The notes: a model not told the origin generated them from the letters alone. Numbered from the stretch's first letter, positions 24,425 to 32,980 are shown. The stretch is DNA of 34,471 bases from an uncultured Porphyromonadaceae bacterium (GCA_947178165.1 CAMWXH010000021.1:1-34471); one strand, 5' to 3'. A program made the numbers and translations.

Positions 24425-25066
24425 ATGGATAATTTCATAATAGTTATCGGACGCCAGTTTGGTTGCGGGGGAAGCGAGATAGGCCGCAAGATTGCAGATG
24501 CATTCAATGTTCCCTATTACGATAAGACTCTTCTATCAAAAGCCGCCGAAGAATTTGGCATCGACCCTGAGATATTCCGTGCTGCCGATGAGAAACGACC
24601 CTCTTTCCTGCGTAATTTCCTTGGCCTCAGCTGCGGCACATCCAATTCTCCATGTGCCCCCGGCTCAATATCTCATTTCGGCCCCGGTTCCCTTTCCCCT
24701 GAATCGCTATATAATGCACAGTCGGAGGTGATACGCTCCATCTGCAAGCGAGGCAGCTGTGTGCTTGTGGGCCGAACTGCCGATTACGTGATGAGACACC
24801 ATCCTGGTCTTATTTCCATTTTCATCCAGGCTCCGATGGAACATAGGTCCAAGAAAATTGTTAACCGCAAAGATGCTCCCGATGAAGCCTCTGCCGCCGC
24901 GCTTGCAAAAAAACATGACAAGGGCCGTGAAAGCTACTACAACTATTTTACAAACCGCAATTGGGGAACGGCCGAAAACTATCACCTATGCTTTGATTCT
25001 TCACGCTTCGATGCAGATGCCATTATAGCATTGCTGAAATCATATATCAATTCAAAAAAAGATTAA
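24425..25066 (+). CDS. cytidylate kinase-like family protein
   Basis: This 213-aa P-loop protein belongs to the cytidylate-kinase-like family (PF13189 type). The Walker A-like loop is IGRQFGCGGSEIGRKIA (about 8-24) and the LVGRTADYVM segment with a downstream RxxDAPDE region resembles the LID and base-binding parts of CMP kinases. It is not the canonical Cmk; the substrate is unknown. A Cys/Ser/Pro/Gly-rich stretch (LSCGTSNSPCAPGSISHFGP, about 70-90) is an insertion. ATG 24425 is preferred. The DUF308-like gene follows 46 nt later from its likely ATG, suggesting one unit. Confidence 0.88.
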   Translation: MDNFIIVIGRQFGCGGSEIGRKIADAFNVPYYDKTLLSKAAEEFGIDPEIFRAADEKRPSFLRNFLGLSCGTSNSPCAPGSISHFGPGSLSPESLYNAQSEVIRSICKRGSCVLVGRTADYVMRHHPGLISIFIQAPMEHRSKKIVNRKDAPDEASAAALAKKHDKGRESYYNYFTNRNWGTAENYHLCFDSSRFDADAIIALLKSYINSKKD

Positions 25067-25112
25067 ACCTTTTCATCTCTTTTTGCCTTTTATTATAAAA
25101 AAGCTCAAGATT

Positions 25113-25904
25113 ATGAAAAAGACATTATTTTTTATCTGCTACGTAGTTGGAATGTTGATTGGCGTAATGTTGCTTATTTTCAACTATGAAACAATGAACC
25201 GGGATCAGGCTATGCTGCAATACACTATGATTGCGGCAGGTGTGATTTTCATTATACCCGGCATCTTCCAGTTAATTGCATCGTTGAGTCCCAAGAAAGA
25301 TGAAAACGGCAATATCCTCCCCCGCAAATGGTATTCCACGGTTGTTGCCATTATTGCATTGCTTTGGGGTATATATATTCTGATAATGCCTTTAGGCTAT
25401 AAAGACAACCTAAGCATTTCGCTTGGTGTCTCGCTTATACTTGCCGGTTTGGCACAGGCTGTATGGATTGTAAAGACCTCAGAATCCACTTTTCTCAGAT
25501 TCATAGTGCCGGCAGTAACTGTAGTAGTCGGCATTTTGGTTTGTTCGGTGCTTAATCATTATCCCGATAATGGCAAAAGCGCACAGATTGGAGCAATAAT
25601 ATCCGGCGTGATGCTTTTGATATGGGGCGTTAACGGATTCTTCTCATTAAGATCCAAACGAGTTGTGGCGGCCGCCGATAAAGCCGCCAAAGTTGAAAGG
25701 AAAGCTGAGAAGGAGGAACGAAAGGCTCAGAAAGAACAGGCTAAAGAGGCTCAGAAGGAAGCGGAGGCCTCCTCTCCCGCTCTTGAAGATGCTGAGGGAA
25801 AGGGTGAAAAAGATTCTAAAAAAGCAGAAGCCGACGACGATGCAAATCGGAAGGAGGATTCCGAAAAGGAGCCAAAAACTGAAAACACGGAGGATAAGAA
25901 ATAA
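25113..25904 (+). CDS. DUF308/HdeD-like membrane protein with charged tail
   Basis: This protein has about six hydrophobic segments within residues 1-180 in three pairs, the pattern of the HdeD/DUF308 family. It then has about 80 residues of Lys/Glu/Ala-rich sequence that should be a cytoplasmic helix or coiled coil (VERKAEKEERKAQKEQAKEA and onward). I start at ATG 25113 (MKKTLFFICYVVGM), giving 263 aa; an upstream TTG would add ten non-homologous residues. Function is unknown. Its stop (25902-25904) lies only 7 nt before the rnpB promoter. Confidence 0.82.
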   Translation: MKKTLFFICYVVGMLIGVMLLIFNYETMNRDQAMLQYTMIAAGVIFIIPGIFQLIASLSPKKDENGNILPRKWYSTVVAIIALLWGIYILIMPLGYKDNLSISLGVSLILAGLAQAVWIVKTSESTFLRFIVPAVTVVVGILVCSVLNHYPDNGKSAQIGAIISGVMLLIWGVNGFFSLRSKRVVAAADKAAKVERKAEKEERKAQKEQAKEAQKEAEASSPALEDAEGKGEKDSKKAEADDDANRKEDSEKEPKTENTEDKK

Positions 25905-25911
25905 TTATTCT

Positions 25912-25943
25912 TTTGCATAACCGGATTTTAATGGCTAAATTTG
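25912..25943 (+). promoter_or_regulatory. consensus promoter of the RNase P RNA gene
   Basis: TTTG (25912-25915), a 20-nt spacer and TAAATTTG (25936-25943) match the Bacteroidetes promoter exactly. A start about 6-8 nt later falls on the first bases of helix P1 of the RNA. Confidence 0.82.
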
Positions 25944-25945
25944 CA

Positions 25946-26330
25946 TTGCAGAATTGAGGTCTGTCGCTGCGTGATATCCTTATCTGGAATCACGGAGAGG
26001 AAAGTCCGGGCAACACAGAGCACCGCACATCCTAACAGGAAGCCGGCGGCGACGTCGGGGCAAGTGTGACAGAAAACAACCGCCTCCGTTTGATGTATCA
26101 TCTCGGAGGCAAGGGTGAAAAGGCGGGGTAAGAGCCCACCGGCTCCGGTGGCGACACCGGAGGCCGCACATCCTGCGGGTTGCAAGGCCAAATATACCGG
26201 CAACGAAGGATTGCTCGTCCATTGCCGGGGGGTAGGCTGCTCCAGCCGGCGGGAGACCGTCGGTGTAGATAAATGACAGACTCCGGCTATTCTTGCCGGA
26301 ACATAACCCGGCTTATATCTTTTCTGCATT
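25946..26330 (+). ncRNA. rnpB: RNase P RNA, bacterial class A
   Basis: This catalytic RNA trims the 5' leader of pre-tRNAs. Conserved elements appear in order: GAGGAAAGTCCGGGC (25997-26011, P4 5' strand with the bulged U), GACAGAAAACAACCGCC (26067-26083), GGTAAGAGCCCACCGG (26127-26142), GCAAGGCCAAATA near 26183, GGGTAGGCTGCT near 26230, AGATAAATGA (26267-26276), and CCCGGCTT (26307-26314, P4 3' strand). TGCAGAA (25947-25953) and TTCTGCA (26322-26328) can close P1 and define the approximate ends. The segment before CCCGGCTT reads ACATAA where ACAGAA is the usual consensus. A strong promoter precedes it and a long hairpin terminator follows. Confidence 0.96.
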
Positions 26331-26332
26331 CC

Positions 26333-26384
26333 ATAACGGATTCAGATTGCTTCAACTTTTAGCTATCTGAATCCGTTATTATTT
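26333..26384 (+). terminator. long hairpin terminator after rnpB
   Basis: A 15-bp perfect stem, 26333-26347 with 26365-26379, is followed by TATTTTAT. It lies directly after the mature RNase P RNA. Confidence 0.85.
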
Positions 26385-26421
26385 TATATTGCTTTACGAC
26401 TATTAAATTTCCATTATAACT

Positions 26422-27855
26422 ATGAGCCAAAACACGGAGACTACACCCCAGGAGAAGAAAGAGGGATTTTTCACTCGCTTGTATAATAAGATTTATGCCT
26501 TTGTGGTATATTGCATTTCAGGAGTATGGAACGATCCGAGAAAAACTTTTAAGGTAAGGTTTATAAAGACGGTTAACCTTTCAGTCAATTCTTTTCTCGA
26601 CCGCGGACTGCAAATACGTTCCATGGCTCTTACCTATTATACGGTGCTTTCATTAGTGCCGGCGTTGGCTCTTTTAGTTGCAATCGGACGTGGGTTCGGC
26701 ATGAGCGACACCATGCAAGGTGAACTTTATAATATGTTTCCCTCCCAGTCGAAAGTGATCTCAACGTGCCTGAAATTCGTTGATTCCTATTTGAATGAAG
26801 CCACACAAGGAGTATTTGTAGGCGTGGGTATAGTGATGTTGCTATGGACTATCATCTCACTTCTCTCATATATTGAGGATGCTTTTAATACTATCTGGGA
26901 TGTCAAGGAGGGAAGAACCCTTTATCAGAAGCTTACCGATTACATTGCTATATGCCTTATTATTCCGATTCTCATGCTCTGTTCTTCGGGAGTCTCCATC
27001 TTTATGTCAACAACCATTCAGGAGAATATAAATCTGCCATTCCTTACGCAGGGCGTGAACATAATGCTGGAGACATTGCCTTTAGTCTTGGCATGGCTTG
27101 CTTTCACTTTCTCCTTCTATCTGATTCCGACAACGAAAGTGAATTTCAAATATGCTATGATTTCGGGAGCCATATCCGCGATATGCTTCCAGATTCTTCA
27201 GATGCTTTTTGTCAACGGGCAGATTTACGTGTCTAAGTATAACGCAATCTATGGTTCTTTCTCATTCCTGCCTTTGATGCTTGTTTGGCTCCAATTCTCA
27301 TGGATGATTCTTTTGGCCGGATGTGTGCTTACATATTCCCTGCAAAATGTTTTCACCTTTAATTTTCTTGGTGATGTAGGACAAGTTTCCAACCGCAGCT
27401 GGCATTCTATGGGGCTGATTACAATGTGCGTCATCGTGCAAAGATTCATAAAAGAGGAGAAGCCTTTGTCAAATCAGGAGATTGCCGCCCTTTATAATCT
27501 GCCGGTAAGGATTGTAAACCGTGTGGCCACGAAACTTCTGGATGCAAAGCTGATCTATATTGTAAAGCTTGATGAAAGCAACACCGGCCTATCCCCTGCC
27601 CTTCAAGTTGGAGAATTATCATTAGGACGTTTCTTCCGCGATTTTGACAATGTGGGAGAAAACAACATTATCCCTGAATTTGATACGATTTATGCAGGAT
27701 TGCTTAATGTAATGGAGCCTTTGGTAAATAAATCGTATGAGGATTATGATAAAATAATGCTAAAAGATATCCCTCTCCCCACTCCGGAAGAGATTCATAA
27801 GATTCTGCTAAAAGAGGAGGAAGAGGCTGAGAAGGAAGCTGAAAAGAAAAAATAA
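26422..27855 (+). CDS. YihY/BrkB family membrane protein with C-terminal helix-turn-helix-like domain
   Basis: This 477-aa inner-membrane protein belongs to the YihY/virulence-factor BrkB family, whose old name RNase BN is a misassignment. Family landmarks are the RSMALTYYTVLSLVPALALL first segment (about 67-86), LLWTIISLLSYIEDAFNTIW and YNAIYGSFSFLPLMLVWLQF, with about six hydrophobic segments. Residues about 340-420 form a soluble winged-helix-like region (KPLSNQEIAALYNLPVRIVN), as in other Bacteroidetes members. The last residues are a Glu/Lys-rich tail. Function is unknown. It follows the rnpB terminator, and a long palindrome begins 4 nt after its stop. Confidence 0.9.
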   Translation: MSQNTETTPQEKKEGFFTRLYNKIYAFVVYCISGVWNDPRKTFKVRFIKTVNLSVNSFLDRGLQIRSMALTYYTVLSLVPALALLVAIGRGFGMSDTMQGELYNMFPSQSKVISTCLKFVDSYLNEATQGVFVGVGIVMLLWTIISLLSYIEDAFNTIWDVKEGRTLYQKLTDYIAICLIIPILMLCSSGVSIFMSTTIQENINLPFLTQGVNIMLETLPLVLAWLAFTFSFYLIPTTKVNFKYAMISGAISAICFQILQMLFVNGQIYVSKYNAIYGSFSFLPLMLVWLQFSWMILLAGCVLTYSLQNVFTFNFLGDVGQVSNRSWHSMGLITMCVIVQRFIKEEKPLSNQEIAALYNLPVRIVNRVATKLLDAKLIYIVKLDESNTGLSPALQVGELSLGRFFRDFDNVGENNIIPEFDTIYAGLLNVMEPLVNKSYEDYDKIMLKDIPLPTPEEIHKILLKEEEEAEKEAEKKK

Positions 27856-27858
27856 TTT

Positions 27859-27912
27859 TTCTTTAAATATATAAAGCCGGCTGATATCAGCCGGCTTTAT
27901 ATATTTAAAGAA
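27859..27912. terminator. 54-bp perfect spacerless palindrome, probable bidirectional terminator
   Basis: Every base from 27859 to 27912 is self-complementary about the centre 27885.5, with GC-rich AAGCCGGCTGATATCAGCCG at the middle and AT-rich flanks. It lies 4 nt after the YihY stop and 16 nt before the end of the convergent GH57 gene. AT-rich flanks could give U-rich ends in both directions, which suggests a shared terminator. Confidence 0.8.
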
Positions 27913-27928
27913 TTCTTCAAGTTATTTT

Positions 27929-29383
27929 TCAATCCTTTTTGGCAGTTTTACGGGGTGCTCTCTTTTTGGGAGTGTCATCTTTCTTTTCTGCAGCCTTTTT
28001 TGCAGCGGGCTTCCGGGTTGCTCTCTTTTTGGGGGCATCTTCAGCCACTTCCTCTTTTACAACCACCACCTCTTTCTCGTCAGAATTCTCGATGTTGGTT
28101 TTGACAGATTTGATCTCCTTTTTCAGGGACTCAATTTCAGAAGCCTGGTTACGGATTGTAAGGAGAAGTGAATTCAATTCCTCATTGTCGATATTTTCGG
28201 GGAACTGCTCCTGAACTCGCACAAGGAAGTCGGCAAGCACATTCATATAGTTTGTGAAAGCCGCAAATGGCGATTCGTAGGGACTGAATGCTGCATGATC
28301 CGCACCGTCGGCCATATTCTTAGTGCTCATGTAATAGAAATGGTCGCTGCTTTGCAAGTATTCCCAATCCTGTTTCAAACGGCGGTCACTGCACATGCTC
28401 ACGCGTTCTGCCACTCCATAGAGCTTATTCAGAGCCTCTCTCTGAAGCTCGTTACCTTTCCATGCGGATACATCGCGTGCCTCATCAATATCAGAGATAG
28501 GATAAGGAACTGAAATCTCCCCTACCGGCTTGAGCTTGGCAACTACATCTGACGGAGTAGTGAATTCCACTCCGCTCTCTTTGCCGAAATCGGGAAGCGC
28601 TTTCATAAACTCAAAGATACCTGTATAGGCAGGAAGGAATGAACCGAATGTATCCATGCTCAGATAAAGGTTAATTACCTGCTCTTCCTCTGGAAGCGAG
28701 GCTATCCAATGGATATACTTATCTGCAGTGAGAGGATACTCATCCCATTCCGGATTGTTGAAATTGCGAGAGATATCTTCGGCAAGCTTATCGTTTGTAA
28801 GGAGAAGCTTCAGATCAGGAGCTGTAGCGGCACTATACACATAGTTGGGCGACTTCCAGCCGAGAATATGCTTGGCTCCATCTGTGACAGCCGTATTAAA
28901 GCCCATGCTCTTTATGAGAAGTGCTATATCGTCATCATAGATAAGCTCCGTGTTTGCAAAAACTGTTGGACGCTTACCAAACAGGCTGTGGATAAGATCG
29001 TCGTGCATCTTAACCTCACGCAGGAATTCCTCGGGATCTTCAAGCGAGGCGAGAGAATGAGCATAAGTGCCTGAAAGAAACTCAACGCAGCCGGTTTCAG
29101 CAAGCTGGCGCAGCTTATCAATAAATTCCGGAACATACATCTGAAGCTGTTCAATCGCGGTGCCGGAGATGCAGATAGAACACTTAAACGCACCGTTCGT
29201 CTTCTTTATCATATCAAGAAGTGTATCGGCCATAGGCATATAGGAAGTGTTGGCCAGGCGCGTGATGATTTCATCATCGGCAAAATCATCATAGTAGTAA
29301 TGGTCGTTACCGATATCGAAGAAGCGGTAGCGTTTCAGACGGTATGGCTGATGTATGGTGAAATAGAAACAAACTGATTTCAT
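27929..29383 (-). CDS. glycoside hydrolase family 57 (alpha-amylase/glucanotransferase type) with basic C-terminal tail
   Basis: This 484-aa enzyme acts on alpha-glucans such as glycogen, hydrolysing or transferring alpha-1,4 links. The GH57 barrel starts VCFYFTIHQPYRLKRY; the nucleophile Glu is in VFANTELIYDDDI and the acid/base Asp in INLYLSMDTFGSF. A helical region (about 400-440) is followed by a tail at about 443-484 that repeats PKKRATRKP and PKKRAPRKT, resembling histone H1. The tail is coded by direct DNA repeats (27956-27970 and 28019-28033, TGCTCTCTTTTTGGG). It is last in a debranching enzyme, GT4, GH57 operon. There is no signal peptide, so it is cytoplasmic. Confidence 0.92.
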   Translation of the reverse strand: MKSVCFYFTIHQPYRLKRYRFFDIGNDHYYYDDFADDEIITRLANTSYMPMADTLLDMIKKTNGAFKCSICISGTAIEQLQMYVPEFIDKLRQLAETGCVEFLSGTYAHSLASLEDPEEFLREVKMHDDLIHSLFGKRPTVFANTELIYDDDIALLIKSMGFNTAVTDGAKHILGWKSPNYVYSAATAPDLKLLLTNDKLAEDISRNFNNPEWDEYPLTADKYIHWIASLPEEEQVINLYLSMDTFGSFLPAYTGIFEFMKALPDFGKESGVEFTTPSDVVAKLKPVGEISVPYPISDIDEARDVSAWKGNELQREALNKLYGVAERVSMCSDRRLKQDWEYLQSSDHFYYMSTKNMADGADHAAFSPYESPFAAFTNYMNVLADFLVRVQEQFPENIDNEELNSLLLTIRNQASEIESLKKEIKSVKTNIENSDEKEVVVVKEEVAEDAPKKRATRKPAAKKAAEKKDDTPKKRAPRKTAKKD

Positions 29384-29448
29384 ATTCTTAATTTCTTTAT
29401 TGGTTTCTTATTGAAGTCGTAAAATATTAAGAACGACCCGATAATAAT

Positions 29449-30714
29449 TTATTTTCTTGAAGCAATCACATCCTTGTAGATATCAATAACCTTCTTGCCG
29501 GCTTTCTCCCATGTGATCTGGTGAATCTCCTCAATGCCACGGTCACGCAAAGTGTTATGGAGCGCGGGATAAGAGATAAGCGCATGCATTGCATCAGCCA
29601 TTGCATCGATATCCCAATAATCGGTCTTGATCACATTCTCAAGAATCTCGGCACATCCGCTTTGCTTGGATATAATCGAAGGCACACCCATCTCCATTGC
29701 TTCAAGTGGCGAAATACCGAACGGTTCCGAAACAGATGGCATCACATAGACGTCGGAGTCGCGGAACATCTGATACACCTCTTTGCCTCGCAGGAAGCCG
29801 GTGAAATGGAATCGGTCGGCTATTCCACGCTTAGCGGCAAGTTTTATCATTGCAGCTTCCATGTCGCCGCCTCCGGCCATAACGAATCTGACATTCTTAT
29901 TTTTCTGCAACACCTTGGCGGCCGCTTCAACGAAATATTCCGGTCCCTTCTGCATCGTGATACGTCCCAAGAAAGTAATAACCTTATCCTTGCTTTCACG
30001 CTTTTCGAGATTCAGAAGTTCATCGCTCAAAGGTATGACTGCATTATGAACAGTCGTAACCTTGGCGGGGTCAATGCCATATTTATCAATAACGGTGCGT
30101 CGGGTAAGCTCCGACACGGTTATGATGTGATCCGCATTCATCATGCCATCTTTCTCTATGGCAAATACCGTAGGATTCGGCTTGCCGCGCGAACGGTCAA
30201 ATTCCGAGGCATGTACATGAATCACAAGAGGCTTCCCGGTGACATTCTTGGCATGTATTCCCGCGGGATATGTCAACCAGTCATGGGAATGTATGATATC
30301 AAAATCAACAGTGCGAGCAATCACGCCTGCTACGATAGAATAGTTATTGATCTCTTCCAGAATATTATCAGGATATCTTCCTGAAAATTCTATGCAGCCG
30401 AGATCGTTCAGTTTAAGATAATTGAAATCGGCATATATATGATCGCGCAGATCAAAATATAACTGCGGATCCATCACCTTTCCAATGCGGTTTTCCACAT
30501 AGTCCCAGCTCACATCCCTCCATGCCACAGGAGTGTTGCCGGCACCTATGATCCGGGCGAAGCCCTTCTCTTCATCACCATACGGCTTAGGGATAACGAA
30601 TGTGATATCCATATCCCCGTTGTTGAACATACCTTTGGTCAGTCCGTAACTTGCTGTTCCCAATCCTCCGAGAATATGAGGAGGAAACTCCCATCCAAAC
30701 ATTAATGCTTTCAT
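29449..30714 (-). CDS. GT4 glycosyltransferase (glycogen-synthase-like)
   Basis: This 421-aa GT-B enzyme transfers a sugar from a nucleotide donor; its place between debranching and GH57 genes points to alpha-glucan synthesis. The N-terminal domain has FGWEFPPHILGGLGTASYGL and IIHSHDWLTYPAGIHAKN. The C-terminal donor domain has VITFLGRITMQKGPEYFVEAA and the EX7E motif in SEPFGISPLEAMEMG. I start at ATG 30714 (MKALMFGWEFPP); an in-frame TTG at 30723 is unlikely. It lies 5 nt after the debranching enzyme stop and 65 nt before the GH57 start. Donor (UDP- or ADP-glucose) is not determined. Confidence 0.93.
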   Translation of the reverse strand: MKALMFGWEFPPHILGGLGTASYGLTKGMFNNGDMDITFVIPKPYGDEEKGFARIIGAGNTPVAWRDVSWDYVENRIGKVMDPQLYFDLRDHIYADFNYLKLNDLGCIEFSGRYPDNILEEINNYSIVAGVIARTVDFDIIHSHDWLTYPAGIHAKNVTGKPLVIHVHASEFDRSRGKPNPTVFAIEKDGMMNADHIITVSELTRRTVIDKYGIDPAKVTTVHNAVIPLSDELLNLEKRESKDKVITFLGRITMQKGPEYFVEAAAKVLQKNKNVRFVMAGGGDMEAAMIKLAAKRGIADRFHFTGFLRGKEVYQMFRDSDVYVMPSVSEPFGISPLEAMEMGVPSIISKQSGCAEILENVIKTDYWDIDAMADAMHALISYPALHNTLRDRGIEEIHQITWEKAGKKVIDIYKDVIASRK

Positions 30715-30719
30715 ATTCT

Positions 30720-32684
30720 TCAATCGGTTTGAGCGGTTAGAAGTTTATTCATTTTTTTGACACTCTTCAGAGTGCGCAAAATCTCTCCGACATTCTTTGC
30801 CGTGCTGACTGCTCCACGTCCCGTGAATGGAGGGTTACCATCATACATCTCCGAGAGTGAGCCAATGCATCCTTCAGTCATCTCATCCTCATAACCGATA
30901 AGCATACGCTCGATAAATGACAGTCCGCTCACTCCGAACACTTTGAAATAAGCATCCGCATAGAATCCGAATAACCATGGACGAGCAGGACCCTGATGCA
31001 CAGCATATTCACGTTCTATCGGGCCTCCTACATAGGTAGGATTATAGGCATAGCTCTTTGGGGAAAGCGAACGGAGCCCCTTAGGAGTGAGAAGTTCACG
31101 CGTGCAGAGGTCGAGAACTTTCTTGCGCTGACGGCGATCGAGCGGCGAATATTCCAAACCGATCGCTATAGCCATGTTGGGACGAACCTCAAGGTCAGTA
31201 TAACTTCCGTTCACATAGTCGTAAAGATAACCGTAATCATTAAGGAAAGTATCGATAAACGATTTCTTTATTGTCTCTGAAAGCGTTTCCAGCTCTTCAC
31301 GATATTCTGCGGCTTCCTGATCATCTTCCAAGAGGGAGCTGAGGAATTTCACTGAATTATACCATAGGGCGTTAAATTCCAGAATATATCCAGTCCTCGG
31401 GATGATTGGTTTTCCGTTAATTGAGGCGGAAAGCCATGTCACAGGGGTGTTCTGCCCATCTGAGCTTACAAGACCGTTTGGATTAAGCTTGAGATTCTTC
31501 ACTCTTCCACCTCTAACAGCCTCAACCAAATATTTCACATCCTCACCATATCTCTCCTTGCAGGCTTTTGTATCTTTATCCCGGCGATACTGCTGGATTG
31601 CCCATATTGTCCACAGAGGGATGTCGGGCAGATCAATCTCGCCTATCGTGGAATCTTTCTCTCCTGTCTCGATATATTTTCTCAAGGCCTTAAGGAAAGT
31701 TCCGAGAATTTCATGGTAATCCTCCTCATGGCTGATGGCAAGCGTGCATCCGGGCAAAGCCATAACTTCATCACGGGCTCGCACGTTATACCATGGATAG
31801 CCGGCCATAATATACATTCCGTCGGGCTTTTTGAGATAGAATTGTTTTGCCGAATTTTTTAGGCAATTATAGAAACTTGTGCGGCAGGTTCTGGTCTCCA
31901 ATTCCTTTGCGTAGGTCTCTTCAAACTTTGCGGGATCCGTCTCGAAAGTCGATGCAGAGAAAATGATAGACTCACCTTTCTTTATGGGCAGTTCAAAATA
32001 GCCGGGCACCCAAAGATCCTCTTTATAAGGGATGCCGCGGACTTTATCTTTAACATACTCTATCCCGTTATACCAATGGCCGTCGTTAACCCATTCCACC
32101 GGCTTATTGAACTGCATGTATAATTCGGGATATCCTTCATAAAGGCAAGTGGCAATTCCATTTTCCACCGGCTTCACATCCTTGTTGATTACTCCATTCT
32201 CCACACAGAGGTCGTTGGCATTTCTGAAAGCAAGGAAGGGTTTGAAACGAAGGAATGTGTCGGAATGAGCCTCTACCAAAGTATATTTGATAAGGATACG
32301 GTTTTCGTGTGAAATGAAAACTTTCTCTTTGGTGAGGATTACTCCTCCCACACGATAGGTCATCACAGGCACACTCTCGCAATTGAACTCACGGATATAT
32401 TTATGTCCGTTAGGGCTGAATATATTGTCGCCATACTGATGCAGCCCTAAATTGAATGGGGCGCCATGCTGAATCACCGATTCATCAAGCGACGAAAGCA
32501 GAACATGAGCCTTGTCATCCATCTCCGGAATCGGGATCACAAGCAGTCCGTGCTGCTTTCGCGTGTTGCAACCTACTATAGTGGTGCAATGATACGCTCC
32601 CGATTTGTTGGTGCGGAGCATTTCCTTCGGTAAGCTCTGCTCCAGATTGATCATAAGGTTCTTGTCAAATTTAAGATAACTCAT
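30720..32684 (-). CDS. glycogen debranching enzyme (amylo-alpha-1,6-glucosidase)
   Basis: This 654-aa protein has the bacterial glycogen-debranching N-terminal domain (residues about 15-235, starting LEQSLPKEMLRTNKSGAYHC) and the (alpha/alpha)6 amylo-alpha-1,6-glucosidase domain (about 285-650). The latter carries YPWYNVRARDEVMALPGCTLA, DIPLWTIWAIQQY, NALWYNSVKFL and the C-terminal AVHQGPARPWLFGFYADAYF. It removes alpha-1,6 branches from glycogen or limit dextrins in the cytoplasm. It is the first gene of the three-gene glycogen cluster, with a consensus promoter about 135 nt upstream and a leader of about 128 nt. Confidence 0.93.
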   Translation of the reverse strand: MSYLKFDKNLMINLEQSLPKEMLRTNKSGAYHCTTIVGCNTRKQHGLLVIPIPEMDDKAHVLLSSLDESVIQHGAPFNLGLHQYGDNIFSPNGHKYIREFNCESVPVMTYRVGGVILTKEKVFISHENRILIKYTLVEAHSDTFLRFKPFLAFRNANDLCVENGVINKDVKPVENGIATCLYEGYPELYMQFNKPVEWVNDGHWYNGIEYVKDKVRGIPYKEDLWVPGYFELPIKKGESIIFSASTFETDPAKFEETYAKELETRTCRTSFYNCLKNSAKQFYLKKPDGMYIMAGYPWYNVRARDEVMALPGCTLAISHEEDYHEILGTFLKALRKYIETGEKDSTIGEIDLPDIPLWTIWAIQQYRRDKDTKACKERYGEDVKYLVEAVRGGRVKNLKLNPNGLVSSDGQNTPVTWLSASINGKPIIPRTGYILEFNALWYNSVKFLSSLLEDDQEAAEYREELETLSETIKKSFIDTFLNDYGYLYDYVNGSYTDLEVRPNMAIAIGLEYSPLDRRQRKKVLDLCTRELLTPKGLRSLSPKSYAYNPTYVGGPIEREYAVHQGPARPWLFGFYADAYFKVFGVSGLSFIERMLIGYEDEMTEGCIGSLSEMYDGNPPFTGRGAVSTAKNVGEILRTLKSVKKMNKLLTAQTD

Positions 32685-32812
32685 GACTATGTGTTTATAA
32701 CGGGTTTGTAATTTCTTCTACCTTAATGGGACAGCTTAATGAGTTTTTCACGTTTTGACTGCTTTACAGCTTTTTGATTCGCAAAAGAGGAAGAGGAGCT
32801 GTCTTAATCTTG
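32685..32812 (-). promoter_or_regulatory. 5' leader of the glycogen operon
   Basis: The predicted untranslated leader is about 128 nt. It contains an inverted pair GACAGCT (32730-32736) and AGCTGTC (32797-32803) that could fold the leader, and a purine-rich stretch near 32785-32800. No known riboswitch motif is recognisable and no ORF of note is present. Confidence 0.35.
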
Positions 32813-32818
32813 TATTCA

Positions 32819-32850
32819 CAAAATTAATTTATTCATTTAACAAATACAAA
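32819..32850 (-). promoter_or_regulatory. consensus promoter of the glycogen operon
   Basis: On the minus strand TTTG (32850-32847), a 20-nt spacer and TAATTTTG (32826-32819) match the Bacteroidetes consensus exactly. The predicted start is near 32812. The rest of the gene-free stretch up to 32980 is AT-rich, with no gene that I can see. Confidence 0.75.
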
Positions 32851-32980
32851 CTCAAAAAGATGTTTTGCAATACCTTTTTTTCACATTTCATCATTTTTTA
32901 TAACATTTGCAACATTTTTTGAATCATAGCTTTCTTCCACCACACATTGTATGCCATGGACAACATACAAAAGCGTTGAA

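Noticed and set aside
25928-26329. 133-aa minus-strand ORF
   Set aside because: It is antisense to the RNase P RNA; the open frame is a by-product of the structured GC-rich RNA gene.
29521-30384. 287-aa plus-strand ORF
   Set aside because: It lies wholly antisense to the GT4 glycosyltransferase, whose motifs are clear, and the protein has no recognisable domain.
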